Below, piece by piece: positions 43,476-54,931 of a DNA stretch of 64,000 bases. Where the stretch lies: assembly GCA_022592445.1 (NCBI GenBank), contig JABYQR010000070.1, forward strand, positions 62,001-126,000, in the 5' to 3' direction. The notes under the pieces were generated by a model. It saw nothing but the letters and a program-made list of their open reading frames with translations, made no database searches and had not been told where the DNA came from. The number at the start of each line of letters is the position of its first letter. Position 1 is the stretch's first letter. Source of the stretch: Cytidiella melzeri. Taxonomy: Eukaryota > Basidiomycota > Agaricomycetes > Polyporales > Irpicaceae. The position numbers were made by a program, and so were the translations under genes.

Positions 43476-44084
43476 GTAGTTTCGGGGTAGATGTTACCTC
43501 CTCTTTCGCATGGCGGGTAGGGAGAGTGAGTGGGAGAGAAAATAGTCTGGTTTATCACTTGGGTGGCTTGGACATGACGGTAGAAAATGAAGTCTTGTTT
43601 GTTGTGAATAGCGAACCTGAGTGTGACCTTTCAATTACATTCTGTCATACATTCCTTTCTTCACAGGGATAGTTTGACACCATAACCTCACCAGTTGGCG
43701 CAATCATAGACATCGTGTACGATGCATTTTATAGATCCAAGTAATGTATACTACTCAATTTTGTGCTCCAGTATACTGTATACTCATGACAGTCCCGATA
43801 GACAGTCCACATTTGGCATGGAGGCGGGATGGCCAACGAACCAGCGACTCGACGAACCACCTTAGAATTGACCACTGGCAGACTTGGATAAAAATGCGTC
43901 ATTATTGACAGCATGCTTGCTGGTCGCAAAAATAACCAACAGTATACTAGTATGCCACCAGTAATGGATAATTGAGCATGCTCGCGCTGCGGATTACATA
44001 TGCGATGATATTATAATATGCTATGCGTTCAAACCGTCCTATGCGATTATTCACGATACTTAGAGTAGAGTAGGAGTACAATAT
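43476..44084. other. Intergenic region before NUS1 3' end
   Basis: AT-richer sequence with no supported gene. It would hold the NUS1 3' UTR at its right end. Confidence 0.5.
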
Positions 44085-45280
44085 TCACTTGCCGAGTCTC
44101 TGCTCAGCGCCGGCGTACTGGTCCAGTGCTCGACAGATGTCTGACTCGCGAAGGGGTATGTAAGTGTCCGTTCGTCTAGGTTCAAAGAGGGATCGAGTCC
44201 ACCATGATGACGGGTATATGCTGTAACTGCACGTACGAATTAGGATGAGATCAAGACTATAAGGAGAGCGTGTTACTGACTGTAACTCTGTGAGGCTGAT
44301 TTGCCACGGTGGAAATCCAAACAGTTCTGACACGTTTTTGGGCTGTTTACAGGGCGTAACGTGATGTATGAGCATGAGATCGGGGGATGGGAAGCCGTTT
44401 TCGCCTTGTTGCCCACTCATTCAGTTTTAGAAGGGCATCTAGCACGGTATGCGCATACCTTCTACGAGTGAGCTAAGCTCGTTTATTGATAGCCTGAAGT
44501 CCTCCGGTTTTGTCTGCAATGAGTTTCGACTATGCTGCCTTGCTAGGGAATTTGCAACCTCCGCCAGAGCAGTCTTCCCTGACTCGCGTGAGATAACATG
44601 AATCGTGAATGAAGAATTGGTAGTGTCAGAGTTCTTGCCTGTTAACCACAATTAATGACGCCATTGTAATACATTGTCAGAGGTGGACTTACGTGAGACT
44701 CTGCGCTTCACAGCACCTCTCCCATTGCTCCGTCGCTTAAAGGCCGACTCGCCGAGTTTCAATGTAGCAACCTGTAATTTGGGAAGGTAGTTGAAATTGG
44801 GGGAGAGCGGTCTTGAACTGGATGACGAGGCATCGGAAAGCGGAGGTGTCAATGGATACTCTAACTCGGATTCGGAGGTACACGCAGTTTTGTTGCTCTC
44901 TGTTTCGGTTAAACGAGCACGCAGGTCGAATGACAATCTTGAGAGTACACCTAAGCCTCATCAGCCTATGATGCCCATAGCGCTGTCGCACCAACCAAAG
45001 TCAAAGACGCACCTTCACGGTCGTAGAACGTCAAGCGCGGTATGCCCACCTTCCGACACCACCCCACAACCTCTTCCATGTTTTCGAGTATTTCCTGCTC
45101 AAACGAGTCGGAGATGTCTGAAGCCAGGAGGACCGCGACATGGCGCGGTTTTTTGTTGCGTTCGGCCACGAGCGGGCGTGGCTCCTGTGCGAAATGACAT
45201 TCTCGCCACGAAGTTGCGAAAGTGGCTAATGCATAGATGGCGTGTATAAGGTAAAGAGTTAGTGACGCCAGCCAGGACAT
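44085..45280 (-). CDS. NUS1: Dehydrodolichyl diphosphate synthase accessory subunit NUS1
   Basis: NgBR/Nus1 pairs with the catalytic cis-prenyltransferase at the ER to make dolichol for protein glycosylation. The protein starts MSWLASLTLYLIHAIYALAT (N-terminal membrane helix), then KPRHVAVLLASDISDSFEQE and VVGWCRKVGIPRLTFYDREG. A Ser-rich insertion (PLTPPLSDASSSSSRPLSP) follows. The conserved C-terminal part includes FGFPPWQISLTELQ and DICRALDQYAGAEQRLGK. The final RLG matches the RxG motif that Nus1/NgBR proteins use at their C-terminus for catalysis. At least four introns; the stop is at 44085-44087. Confidence 0.9.
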
Positions 45281-45591
45281 CGCCTATTAGCCTGCAGTGC
45301 GGATCGTCCGAGTCGAGGACGAGTATCTGTGGATAATGGCTGTAGGAGAGAGATGGTTCATGGTGTGGGCTTTTGACTCTGGAGATCTGGGCGCTCATGT
45401 CCAGACGACATTCGATCGACGTGTCCCGCCCAGAAACAATTGCAGAATGATGGCAACGGGTGGGTCGTCTACAACTCGGAGAGTAAAGAGCCGCAATTCT
45501 GCAATGCTCTGATATCTATATCAGATGATGCGTGTGTGTATATGTACATCTTGTCACAGTATCATAACGCAACAGGAAAAGAGGAAGGTGA
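45281..45591. other. NUS1 upstream region
   Basis: About 310 bp separating the NUS1 start from the SEC17 stop, both minus strand; presumably the NUS1 promoter. No other feature is seen. Confidence 0.5.
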
Positions 45592-46619
45592 TTATAAAAG
45601 GCCTGGCTCATCCTGAATACCCCGCTTAATCTTCAGCAAAATGTTTGTCTTCCAGTTATCCAGTTTGGTAACCTGATCGAACTCAAACACGGCACCGGTA
45701 AACATCTCCTGGTCCCCTGATTCTATCGCTTCGATGAGTACGTTGACGAACTTCGCTTCGCGCGTGGACGAGAATGTCGTGTCAAGCGAAGAATATTTCT
45801 GTAAATTGCGCTTGGCGGTGACGGGATCCTAGAATGAAATTGTTATACACACGTGAAACATTACTGAGGACCCTTACTCACATTCATCGCAAGAGCACAG
45901 AGTGATGCCCTGAGCCAGTACTCCTTGACACTATACTTGGTCAGTGGCGACGATAATGATCCGTCCGCAACCTGCTCGTAACGCGCAATAGCTTGTGGAT
46001 ATTGCTCGATATCGGCATGCAGATCAGCTGCGTCCTTGAAGCATGCATTTGCAGTCCTGATAGCATAATCAGTCACCTCAAGTACTCGTCGATATGTTTG
46101 TGATACTCACGCCTGTGCATCTTCCTGCGAGTACCATTCTCCAGCCCGCTCATAGCTCTCACAAGCCTTGCGGAGATCATTCTGCTCCTGGAGATATATT
46201 TGTCCAATCTCCTTCTCCCTGTCTGCTGCTTGCCTGAAGCGACCGGCCTTTGTCAAGTGCGTAATGGTCTGCGAAAGTGCTTGAATGGCAACTACAAACC
46301 CGAGGTCAATGCCAGTTACACGACAGAATAAACATAGCTTACGATCAGGATAGCCGCGTTTGTATGCCTTCGCAGCATTCCACCACGCCTGAGCAGCCTC
46401 GTTGGTCTCCTGGGACTTCTCTCTACACTCTGCCTCTCTCGCATGAGCATCTCCAGCCTCTCGAAAGAGCTTGTCTATCTTGAAGGCATTGGCTGCTTGC
46501 TGATATAAATCACCTGCCTCTTCATACTTGGTCGAAGCGGACGAGAACCAGCCCGTGGAGGAATTAGCCTTCTTGTCTGCTTTCTCTAGCAGGAGCTGTC
46601 CTTGCGATTTCGTTGGCAT
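45592..46619 (-). CDS. SEC17: Alpha-SNAP (Sec17)
   Basis: Adaptor that recruits the NSF/Sec18 ATPase to SNARE complexes for disassembly after membrane fusion. The ATG at 46619 gives MPTKSQGQLLLEKADKKANS, with helical TPR-like repeats after it: GWFSSASTKYEEAGDLYQQA, FREAGDAHAREAECREKS, ALSQTITHLTKAGRFRQAAD and ACESYERAGEWYSQEDAQA. The last exon includes KFVNVLIEAIESGDQEMF and ends LKIKRGIQDEPGLL. The Leu-Leu C-terminus is typical and stimulates NSF in characterised homologues. Four exons, about 290 residues as expected. Confidence 0.95.
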
Positions 46620-46921
46620 GGATGGATTGTGATTGTCTTATGTCAAGACTGGAGGTCGCAGCCAACGCTAGAGTAATGGGCGTTCTATTCTATGACGCCA
46701 GAAACACGTGCACCCAGCGCCAACGCGCTCATGGGTGTGGTCGCGCTCGAGTTTGGCACTGAACCTTGACTTTGACTCGGATCGCTGCTGTGAAAGGTAG
46801 TCAACTGCGATTCAAACAAAGGTACGGTGCTTGGTATATCTTTCTCAGAGTAAACAGCCATTCATGCGACGCGATCTCTGGTTTCATCCAGACAGCACTT
46901 TCCGTCAACAAGTACCTGCAT
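46620..46921. other. Divergent promoter SEC17-PCM1
   Basis: About 300 bp between divergent starts. Nothing beyond promoter sequence is recognised. Confidence 0.5.
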
Positions 46922-48849
46922 CATGTCGCTTTCTCTCGACTCCATCCGCTCACTTGCCGATAATCACCTTAAACCCTCGCATTTGCGCTTCCAGTATGGT
47001 ACTGCAGGTTTCAGGACCTTGTGAGTGTATCGTGCTGGGTGTTCCCAGCTCCGTTAACTCTCTGGCAGGGGAGCCCACCTCGACTCAGTCATGTTCCGCG
47101 TCGGTCTCCTTGCCGGACTGCGAAGCAAGAAGCTCGACGGCAAGACCATAGGAGTGATGGTCACCGCATCTCACAATCCTGAGGCTGTATGACTTCAATC
47201 ATTGCAAGATAGTTAGCGTCAGATTGACATGATGCTTACTCACTACAGGACAACGGTGTCAAACTGGTTGATCCACGCGGCGAGATGTTGGAGGCTTCAT
47301 GGGAAGCTCATGCCACGGTGTTGGCAAACGTAACTACGACGGATCAACTTATCTCAGCGTTGGAGCAACTCGTCAGCTCACTTAGAATCGATCTGTCGAA
47401 GCCTGCGAACGTCGTGTATGCTCGCGACACGCGGCCATCTGGCGTCGCCCTTGTATCTTCTCTGGAAGATGGCTTCAGGGCTCTCAATGTTGAAGCACGT
47501 AATGCAGGCATCACGACTACCCCTATTCTGCATTATCTAGTGCGAGCCATTAACACCAAGGGAACTGCGGAATCCTACGGAGAAGATACTGAGGAAGGTT
47601 ACATGGCGAAGTTAAGTAATGCGTTCAAGAAATTAGTGGTTTGTGGCATCCGCCGAGTGATCTACAATTCTTGTCACCACTCATCGATTGTGGTTTAGGC
47701 AGGAAAACCTGCTTCACCTCCTCTAATTATCGACTGCGCGAACGGAGTCGGCACTCAAGCTGCACGAGAGTTGGGACAGTACCTGGGTAACAGCTTGTCG
47801 CTCATACTGCTCAACACCGATACAACCACACTAGGCGTGCTCAACAACGCATGCGGGGCGGACTTTGTAAAGACGCAGCAGAAGCTCCCTCCGTCGCTCG
47901 TATCCCACTTACGCCCTGGCCAACGTGGGTGCAGTCTCGATGGCGATGCTGACCGACTAATGTACTACTACTTGGACGACCGTGGCCAGTTCCATATGTT
48001 GGATGGCGATAAGATTGCAGCACTGGTAGCTGCCTTCATTGTGGATCTGGTCAAATCCGCGGGTTTAGAGGGAGAGATTCGATTAGGGGTTGTTCAAACG
48101 GCGTATGCCAACGGCGGTTCAACAAAATATCTCTCGGAGGTAAGCTTCGCTTGTCTTTATTCAAGCCATGAGACTCACGCCGCGTTCGCTCAAGCGACTT
48201 CCAGTCCGCTGTGTTTCTACTGGGGTGAAGCATCTTCACCATGCAGCGGAGCATTACGACATCGGAGTTTACTTTGAGGCTAACGGACACGGAACCGTGT
48301 TGTTCTCACCCGAAACTCAAGTTAAACTAGCAAATCATCAGCCCAGGACTCCAGCGCAGTCTACTGCTCTCAACCACCTCAACAATCTCGTTCAGGTCAT
48401 CAATCAGACAGTCGGTGATGCGCTGTCTGACATGCTCCTGGTTGAGGCTGTCTTGGCTCATCGGTCGTACAGCGGTGTCGAGTGGGACTCCCTATACGTC
48501 GACCTACCCAACCGTCTTGTCAAGGTTGTAGTAACAGATCGAGGGGCATTCAAAACTGAAGATGCGGAGCGCCGGCTCGTGAGTCCCCCGGGCCTTCAAG
48601 CCAAAATAGACGACATTGTCAGGAAATACGAGGGTGGTCGGTCGTTCGTTCGACCTAGCGGCACGGAGGACGTGGTACGCGTCTATGCGGAAGCTAGAAT
48701 CCGTGCTCAAGCTGATGGTGAGTACCACAATTCGGCGCAGCCTACCTGTGTTGACAATCCGATTGGCAGAGCTTGCTTTCCGCGTTGCCGGATTGGTCTT
48801 CGACGAGGCGGGCGGTGACCCAGCGCAACGTCCCGCAGAGTTTATTTGA
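46922..48849 (+). CDS. PCM1: Phosphoacetylglucosamine mutase
   Basis: Interconverts GlcNAc-6-P and GlcNAc-1-P on the way to UDP-GlcNAc, needed for chitin and glycoproteins. The ATG at 46922 reads [20 protein letters not shown] and [11 protein letters not shown]. The active-site serine loop [12 protein letters not shown] is followed across an intron by [13 protein letters not shown]. The metal-binding loop is [14 protein letters not shown]. The sugar-binding motif is [13 protein letters not shown], and the phosphate-binding loop [17 protein letters not shown] lies near the C-terminus. The last exon encodes [20 protein letters not shown] and ends at 48849. All catalytic motifs are intact. Six introns approximately. 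Confidence 0.95.
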
Positions 48850-49269
48850 TCCGCCAAAGAAGCTGCATGTGGTCTAGGGACGAGCCTCTTGTGAAATACG
48901 GAAAGCTTGTACTTGTAACAATTGTAGAGGTATTGAGCCTGCAGAAGCATTTGACTGTGTACATGTAGACATAGCAGTGAACTCAGAAGCGCCGGCATGC
49001 CACTATTTTTCACCGCGAGTAATAACATGTCAATAACACGTCAACCATTCGCCACCATACGCCTTGCGTCCTAGCACGATTAGCAATGCAAGCTTTCTCC
49101 GGCACAGTCCACGACTCCGATGAAAATCTGTCTGGCCTGCTCACTGCCAGTTGAAACCTCGGGTTTCGCGTCGGAGGTTACTACTTAGTCTGCTGGAACC
49201 CCTCGGTGTCCTGCCTCGAGTCACCTCAGGCAGCAAAACACCTCCTCCTTGTCTACGCCACCATCCACG
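48850..49269. other. Intergenic region PCM1-DUG3
   Basis: About 420 bp between two plus-strand genes. No gene or repeat is evident. Confidence 0.5.
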
Positions 49270-50783
49270 ATGTGCCGCTTTGTAATCTACAAGGGTACCT
49301 CTCCCGTCCAACTCTCGCATCTGCTCACTCGGCCATGCCATTCGATTATCAACCAAGCATTCGACTCTCGACTCAGGTTGGACCGGAGACGGCCAATCAA
49401 CGGAGATGGCTTTGGTGTAGGTGAGTACATTGTAGAGTTTTCGGCAGCCCAGGTCAGTGAATCGTTTGCTAGGCTGGTACGATTGCCAGTACGATGAAGA
49501 ACTGGGAGCTCAGCCGTGTATCTTTACTTCGGTCACGCCGGTGAGTATCAGGGTTGCTCGATAGCTTATGTATCTGTGTGTGTTGAAGACATTGCATATA
49601 GGCGTGGAACAACATCAACCTCACGCGACTAGCGGAGAAGATCAAGTCACCTCTGGTCTTGTATGTGAATCATAGCTTTGGATCTTCATTTCACCTGAAT
49701 GGACGCATTGTAGTGCCCATGTTCGCGCGACCACCGCAGGTACTCTATCGCTGGACAATTGCCATCCATTCCAATTTGGAAAGCTTATGGTGAGCATGAC
49801 TTTTTCCCTTTGTATCCGCAAGAACTCATCTGGAAGCATTAGTTCATGCATAATGGTGGAATAGCCGACTTTCCCAAGATAAAGCGACACCTGCAGTCGT
49901 ATCTGCCAGACGACGTGTTCGAAATGGTTGGCGGAAACACAGATTCTCAGTGGGCTTTTGCATTGTTCTTGTCCAAAGTGAGTATCATGATTGAAGCACG
50001 TAACCCAGGAACTCAAATTTGAGCTTAGCTTCCCGATCGTTATGCAAAGTCGTACAAACCTGAGACTCTCAGGCAGGCAATGCTCGAAACTATAGCGCAT
50101 ATCAATGAATTGACTGAAGACGCAGGCAGCACAGAAGTAAGTTGTGACACGGATCTGGCTTGAACACACGACGCTCATACGCCCCCATAGCCAAGTTTGT
50201 TGAATTTCTGTGTCACGGATGGCGATAGCGTTGTTGCAACACGGTACATCTCCTCGAGACATGAAGAAGCTGCATCACTGGTAAGCCATCATCAATCTAT
50301 GTACGCTCAACTTCATCTAAAGTTCACCCCAAGTGGTTCTCCTCGGGAACAACATTCAGTGAGTACGCAGATGGCGGTCATTACAAGATGTCCAAGACGG
50401 ACAAGCGCGAGAATATCATCATGGTTGGTTCTACTTGTCCATGTAACCATATCGACCTGACCTATCGCTTGTTCTCGCGCAGATCGCTAGCGAACCTCTG
50501 ACTTTTGAAAAAGGTGACCTTGAAATACTATGAGTGCTCATACATACTAACTCTCGTGAACGCAGCCGACTGGATGGAGATCCGAACCAATCATATGGTC
50601 GTCATTACGCCCAAGATGAATCTGCTGCAAATCCCTATCATCGACAAGTATTTCGTTCCCCCCTCTGATCCTGCGGCTCTCAATCGTGGTACGGATTTTG
50701 CAGCTGGCAAGGGTCTCTTGAGCCCTCGTAGAGATGTAAACTCGAGGTCAGAGTCGGAAGCTCCGCCTGTTTCCTCAACGTGA
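49270..50783 (+). CDS. DUG3: Glutamine amidotransferase-type peptidase subunit Dug3
   Basis: Class-II (Ntn-type) glutamine amidotransferase fold; in yeast Dug3 works with Dug2 to degrade glutathione in the cytosol. The ATG at 49270 is followed at once by Cys (MCRFVIYKGTSPVQL), the nucleophile of the family. Then come RRPINGDGFGVG, AWNNINLTRLAEKI, FAHVRATTAG, NCHPFQFGKLMFMHNGGIAD, GNTDSQWAFALFLSK and the late KMNLLQIPIIDKYFVPP. The tail after FAAGKGLL is Ser-rich and ends PPVSST at the TGA 50781-50783. About eight short introns split it; some internal junctions are approximate. Confidence 0.9.
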
Positions 50784-51027
50784 GACCTGTCCTGAACGTC
50801 TTCTATGTACTTCTTGTTTTGCGCGTGCCGTATTATTATAACGTTGACTATCTCCAACAAAGGGAATGGATGTCGTGTGCCAGTGTGAGACTTGTACAAA
50901 AGGCGCCAAGCATTGGAATATTGTAATCGTGCCTACTAGTGCCTCAATAATTAGCCTCACGCGAGTGCACTGTGTTGCATTACTCTTTCCCCTGACCGTC
51001 GTCGCATTCAGGCTAGGAAAGCCTCCC

Positions 51028-52395
51028 ATGGCTCCCTCCTTGCTCTGGCAGGCGGTGACAAGTACAGCTCGGTAGGCTGTCAGTTTCTTTCAGCCCCACA
51101 GTTTGACTGACGAAACTCCTGGTCCTGGTCAGACTCAGTACCGTCACCCAAATCCTCATTTTCCTTCCACTCACACTCTCGACACTATCGACTCATGCCT
51201 TTCTCCTACTCTCCTTGCTTCTCTTCATACATGCTTTGATTCACGGCACCCTCACCTTGCTCTGGGGCTCAGCAGCTCTCTCGGTACTGCAAGTCCCAGT
51301 GCACTCGTTCCTGCTCCTCGTATGCTTCAACGCATTCTCGCAAACTATCCATCCTTGGATCGTCACGGCCGCAACTTGGTGGGGATGGCTCCTTAGGTGG
51401 TCTAGTCCGGGCTTCATCGTCATGGAGGGCTTGTCTAGTTTGCTCGTCGCGCAGAAGCTCGGACAGATTGGAAAGGAGTACGTGGGCGAAAGTGAGAACA
51501 CTGAGTGGCAGTTCGCTCTACTCATAGCAGCGGCCGCTGCGTACGTGGCGTCAGCATGGTGGATAGTCGTGGTATGTTTCCCTTTCTTCAGCTTGGGAAT
51601 TTATCAGCTGTCCTGACAAGCACATTTATAGGCCTATCCTGCTGCTGCATCGTCTCCCCTCTCCTCTACATTGCTTGGAGTCGCTCTTACCGCGTTCATC
51701 TTTCTCACCTGCATTGGCTTCGTCGTCAGACGAACGAATATCGTCGAGTCGTCCTGTCTCGCCCTGTTCTTGGCCTACAACGTCTGGCTCTGTGGGTTTG
51801 ACCAACTGTCAAATTGGGCTCCTGCGGTCGCATAGTGAGTGTGGTTTCCTCATGTCATGCGCAAACCGGTTTTTTTTTTACAATATTTTACATAGCACGC
51901 CGCTACTGTCCAACATCCTTCCTCATCTCCAGACTCTTGTCAACTTTTTCTCAAATACACTGCCAAAACCCGTGCTTGTTGCATTGTGCTATCGCCTGAT
52001 CGTGCTACACTTTGCATCGCGTATTTTACCTACAATAGGTGCTGGTAGCTGGGAAAGTGATGCTAGTGATGACGATGGCTGGGAGGGACGAGCCGTAAGA
52101 TGCATATTACTGCGTCTCTTCACAATTACTAACATCGGCTCTTAGACTTCGAAACTGACAAAATTGTTGCTCACGTACCGGCAGGCTATATTCATTACGG
52201 TCTACTCTCATTTGTTGCGTGCGTCCACACACTGCGTTCATTATTATCTCCGTACTGATTTATGTGCTTGCAGTTCTCGATCATCCAGCTCAGATCTGGT
52301 GGCGATGGATGAACATATTCTTCACACTGGTGCTTTGGGCCATCGAATTGTCCGTTAGCAGCGACGATATTACCAAGGAATGGAAAGTAGAGTAG
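51028..52395 (+). CDS. ICE2: ER membrane protein Ice2
   Basis: Polytopic ER protein implicated in cortical ER inheritance and lipid metabolism in yeast. Exon 1 (51028-51071) encodes MAPSLLWQAVTSTA plus two bases of Arg. A 61-nt intron joins it to exon 2 at 51133 (LSTVTQILIFLPLTLSTLST), solving an otherwise missing start. Multiple membrane helices follow (HAFLLLSLLLFIHALIHG, HSFLLLVCFNAFSQTI, FALLIAAAAAYVASAWW, GVALTAFIFLTCIGFVV). Later blocks are NTLPKPVLVALCYRLIVLHF, KLLLTYRQAIFITVYSHLL and WWRWMNIFFTLVLWAIEL. The protein ends ITKEWKVE at 52395. Length and helix pattern fit the ICE2 family. Confidence 0.88.
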
Positions 52396-52509
52396 GAGAA
52401 GCGCGGATCGATCTCGAAGCCATATGATATCCTCCATGCAATTCACGACTTTACGATCATAACTTGGTCAAAGATGATCATACCCGCAATCTGTAGTAGG
52501 CTGGTGAGT

Positions 52510-53057
52510 CTATGGTGCAGCGTTGCTTTTCCACTCTGCCTCTTCGTCTTGCTCGCCCTCGTAAAACTCCCTCTTCCAGATTTGTGCTTTCGCCTTGACT
52601 TCTTCGAGGATGTATTCGCACGCGAGAAAGCTCTCCTTGCGATGCGGGGACGATACGGCTATCACGATGGAAGGCTCTCCTACTGGTACGGTTCCCAGCC
52701 TGTGGTGCACAGTGCATCGAATTACGGCTGAGACTGGATGCTGGTCTGTGTGGCTGGTGAATTTGTTGCGTGTGTCACGGAGAATGCTTGCCATCGTCTT
52801 GATGGCTAGGCTGCTGTATGCTTGATAGTCAAGTCTTGTCACTGTCTTGCCTACAGGTCGACAGTGAGAGTTGCATGAGTGCTCCAGACCTGACGAGCGT
52901 AGGTACCTTTGAACGAGTTACGCGTGGTGCCAATAAAGACAGCGGTTGCGCCTGCGGTGACATCGCCGACTGAGGCTATTATTGCTTGAGTGTCGAGCTT
53001 TTCGTATGTTAGGACAACGAGGCCGTCCTCTGTTTTTAAGCGAGCCTCGACGGACAT
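52510..53057 (-). CDS. MOCS2B: Molybdopterin synthase catalytic subunit (MoaE/MOCS2B)
   Basis: Large subunit of molybdopterin synthase, which converts cyclic pyranopterin monophosphate to molybdopterin in molybdenum cofactor synthesis. The ATG at 53057 gives MSVEARLKTEDGLVVLTYEK. GATAVFIGTTRNSFKG joins across an intron (donor GTACCTACG, acceptor CCTGTAG) to KTVTRLDYQAYSSLAIKTMA. Then come CTVHHRLGTVPVGEPSIVIA and VSSPHRKESFLACEYILEEV, with the catalytic Lys in KAKAQIWKREFYEG. About 163 residues. It is divergent from the ADP/ATP carrier over 272 bp. Confidence 0.94.
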
Positions 53058-53329
53058 GTCGTCGGACGAGAAACCAGCCAAAACCTGCCACCTGGCATTC
53101 GGACCGTCGGCGCAGAACTGACCGAGAGAAGACCTTTTTCGGCACGCGAGTGAGCAATGACAGGCTGTGATTGGATGTACACACGTGCGGTGTTGTCGGC
53201 CGGAGGCGGGGGTAGGAAGATTCCGGATCGCGGGGTGTTGAAAAGATTCAAAACGCGCTCTGCTCGTCTTTCCTTCACCACCACCACCACTCAATATCTT
53301 CTCTATCCCCTTCGGTTTCCTCCGTCAAA

Positions 53330-54635
53330 ATGGCCGACGTAAAGAAAGCAAAGACTCCCAAGGAGTTTGCTAGTGCGTATCGCGTTCGTCAGCGTCCAGC
53401 ACAGTGTTGTTGTGCTATTGGACGTTGGCTGTTTTGCGCGTCAAGCATTTGCTGACCTGGCATGTCCCCACAGTTGACTTCATGATGGGTGGTGTTTCTG
53501 CCGTGAGTACATTATCACAAACGAATGGACATGCTTGTGCTGAAACGCTATCAAGGCCGTCGCAAAAACATCTGCTGCTCCCATTGAGCGTATCAAGCTC
53601 TTGGTGCAGAACCAGGACGAGATGGTAAGTCTACGATGTCTCATGTAAAGAGCTTTGGCCTCACGCCGTCTATGTAGATCAAGCAGGGTCGTCTTGCGTC
53701 CCCTTACAAGGGTATCGTCGACTGCTTCAGCCGTACCTACCGTGATGAGGGTCTTGTTTCTCTTTGGCGTGGTAACACTGCCAACGTCATTCGTTACTTC
53801 CCCACGCAGGCCTTGAACTTCGCCTTTAGTCAGTTATTCTCTATTGCTGTTGTCACATTTTGTTGACATAGCGTGCAGAGGACTACTTCAAGTCATTGTT
53901 CGGCTTCAAGAAGAACGAGGGTTACTGGAAGTGGTTCGCTGGTAACGTGGCATCTGGTGGTGCCGCTGGAGCCTCCTCATTGCTCTTCGTCTACTCCCTC
54001 GACTACGCTCGTACACGTCTTGCCAACGATGCTAAGTCATCCAAGGGTGGAGGAGCCCGTCAATTCAATGGTCTCGTTGATGTCTACAGGAAGACCCTTG
54101 CCTCCGATGGTATTGCTGGTCTTTACCGTGGCTTCGTTCCTTCAGTTGTTGGTATTATTGTCTACCGTGGTCTCTACTTCGGTGTCTACGATTCCCTCAG
54201 TGAGTCTTCGCACTGCCTCGCTGGGTTAATGTCTCTTATAAATGTCTACAGAGCCTGTTGTCCTCGTGGGTGCGCTCCAAGGCTCGTTCTTTGCTTCCTT
54301 CTTGCTTGGTTGGGGTGTTACCATTGGTGCTGGTCTTGCTTCGTATCCTCTCGACACTATTCGGTATGTCAAGTTGTGCAGTCCAGCTAATAACATTATA
54401 CTAATTGTCAACGTCTCACAGTCGTCGTATGATGATGACGTCTGGAGGTGGTGTTCATTACAAGTCGATGTTCGACGCCGGTTCTCAGATCATTGCCAAG
54501 GAGGGTACAAAGTCACTATTCAAGGGTGCTGGTGCCAACATCCTTCGTGGTGTTGCCGGTGCTGGTGTGTTGTCTCTCTACGACAAGCTCCAGGAGGTCA
54601 TGTTCGGCAAGGTTTACTCTGGCGGATCTGGCTAA
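53330..54635 (+). CDS. AAC: Mitochondrial ADP/ATP carrier
   Basis: Inner-membrane carrier exchanging cytosolic ADP for matrix ATP. The ATG at 53330 opens [14 protein letters not shown], then [10 protein letters not shown]. Three mitochondrial-carrier signatures are visible: [32 protein letters not shown] and YPLDTI, followed across an intron by the diagnostic RRRMMM. Other marks are [36 protein letters not shown] and [12 protein letters not shown]. The RRRMMM motif is specific for ADP/ATP carriers within the family. About 310 residues over eight exons. Confidence 0.97.
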
Positions 54636-54931
54636 ACGCTACGTTGGTTTTGGTGGACTTGCTATCTCGTACTCGCCCTTTAGTATTGTCTATTTGCACG
54701 CTACACGAATTTCCCCGAATAGACTGTGTGGTTTACTCTCGTTTACGTGTCATAGAATGGAACAAAAGTATCATAATTTGTGTGATGTGGGACAGCAACT
54801 TCTGCGTTGGCAGTTGTCGGTCGTGCGGTGGACGAGGTGTGCCGCTTCGACGATCGGCCACATCTCATTCTTGCAGTAAAGATTGTCTTGAAGCATGACA
54901 CTGCGTTACTGGTACTTGACTCTCGTCTCTC

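Noticed and set aside
53058..53290. Minus-strand frame upstream of MoaE as a possible N-terminal extension
   Set aside because: MoaE starts normally at MSVEARLK, and the extension overlaps the ADP/ATP carrier promoter and leader.
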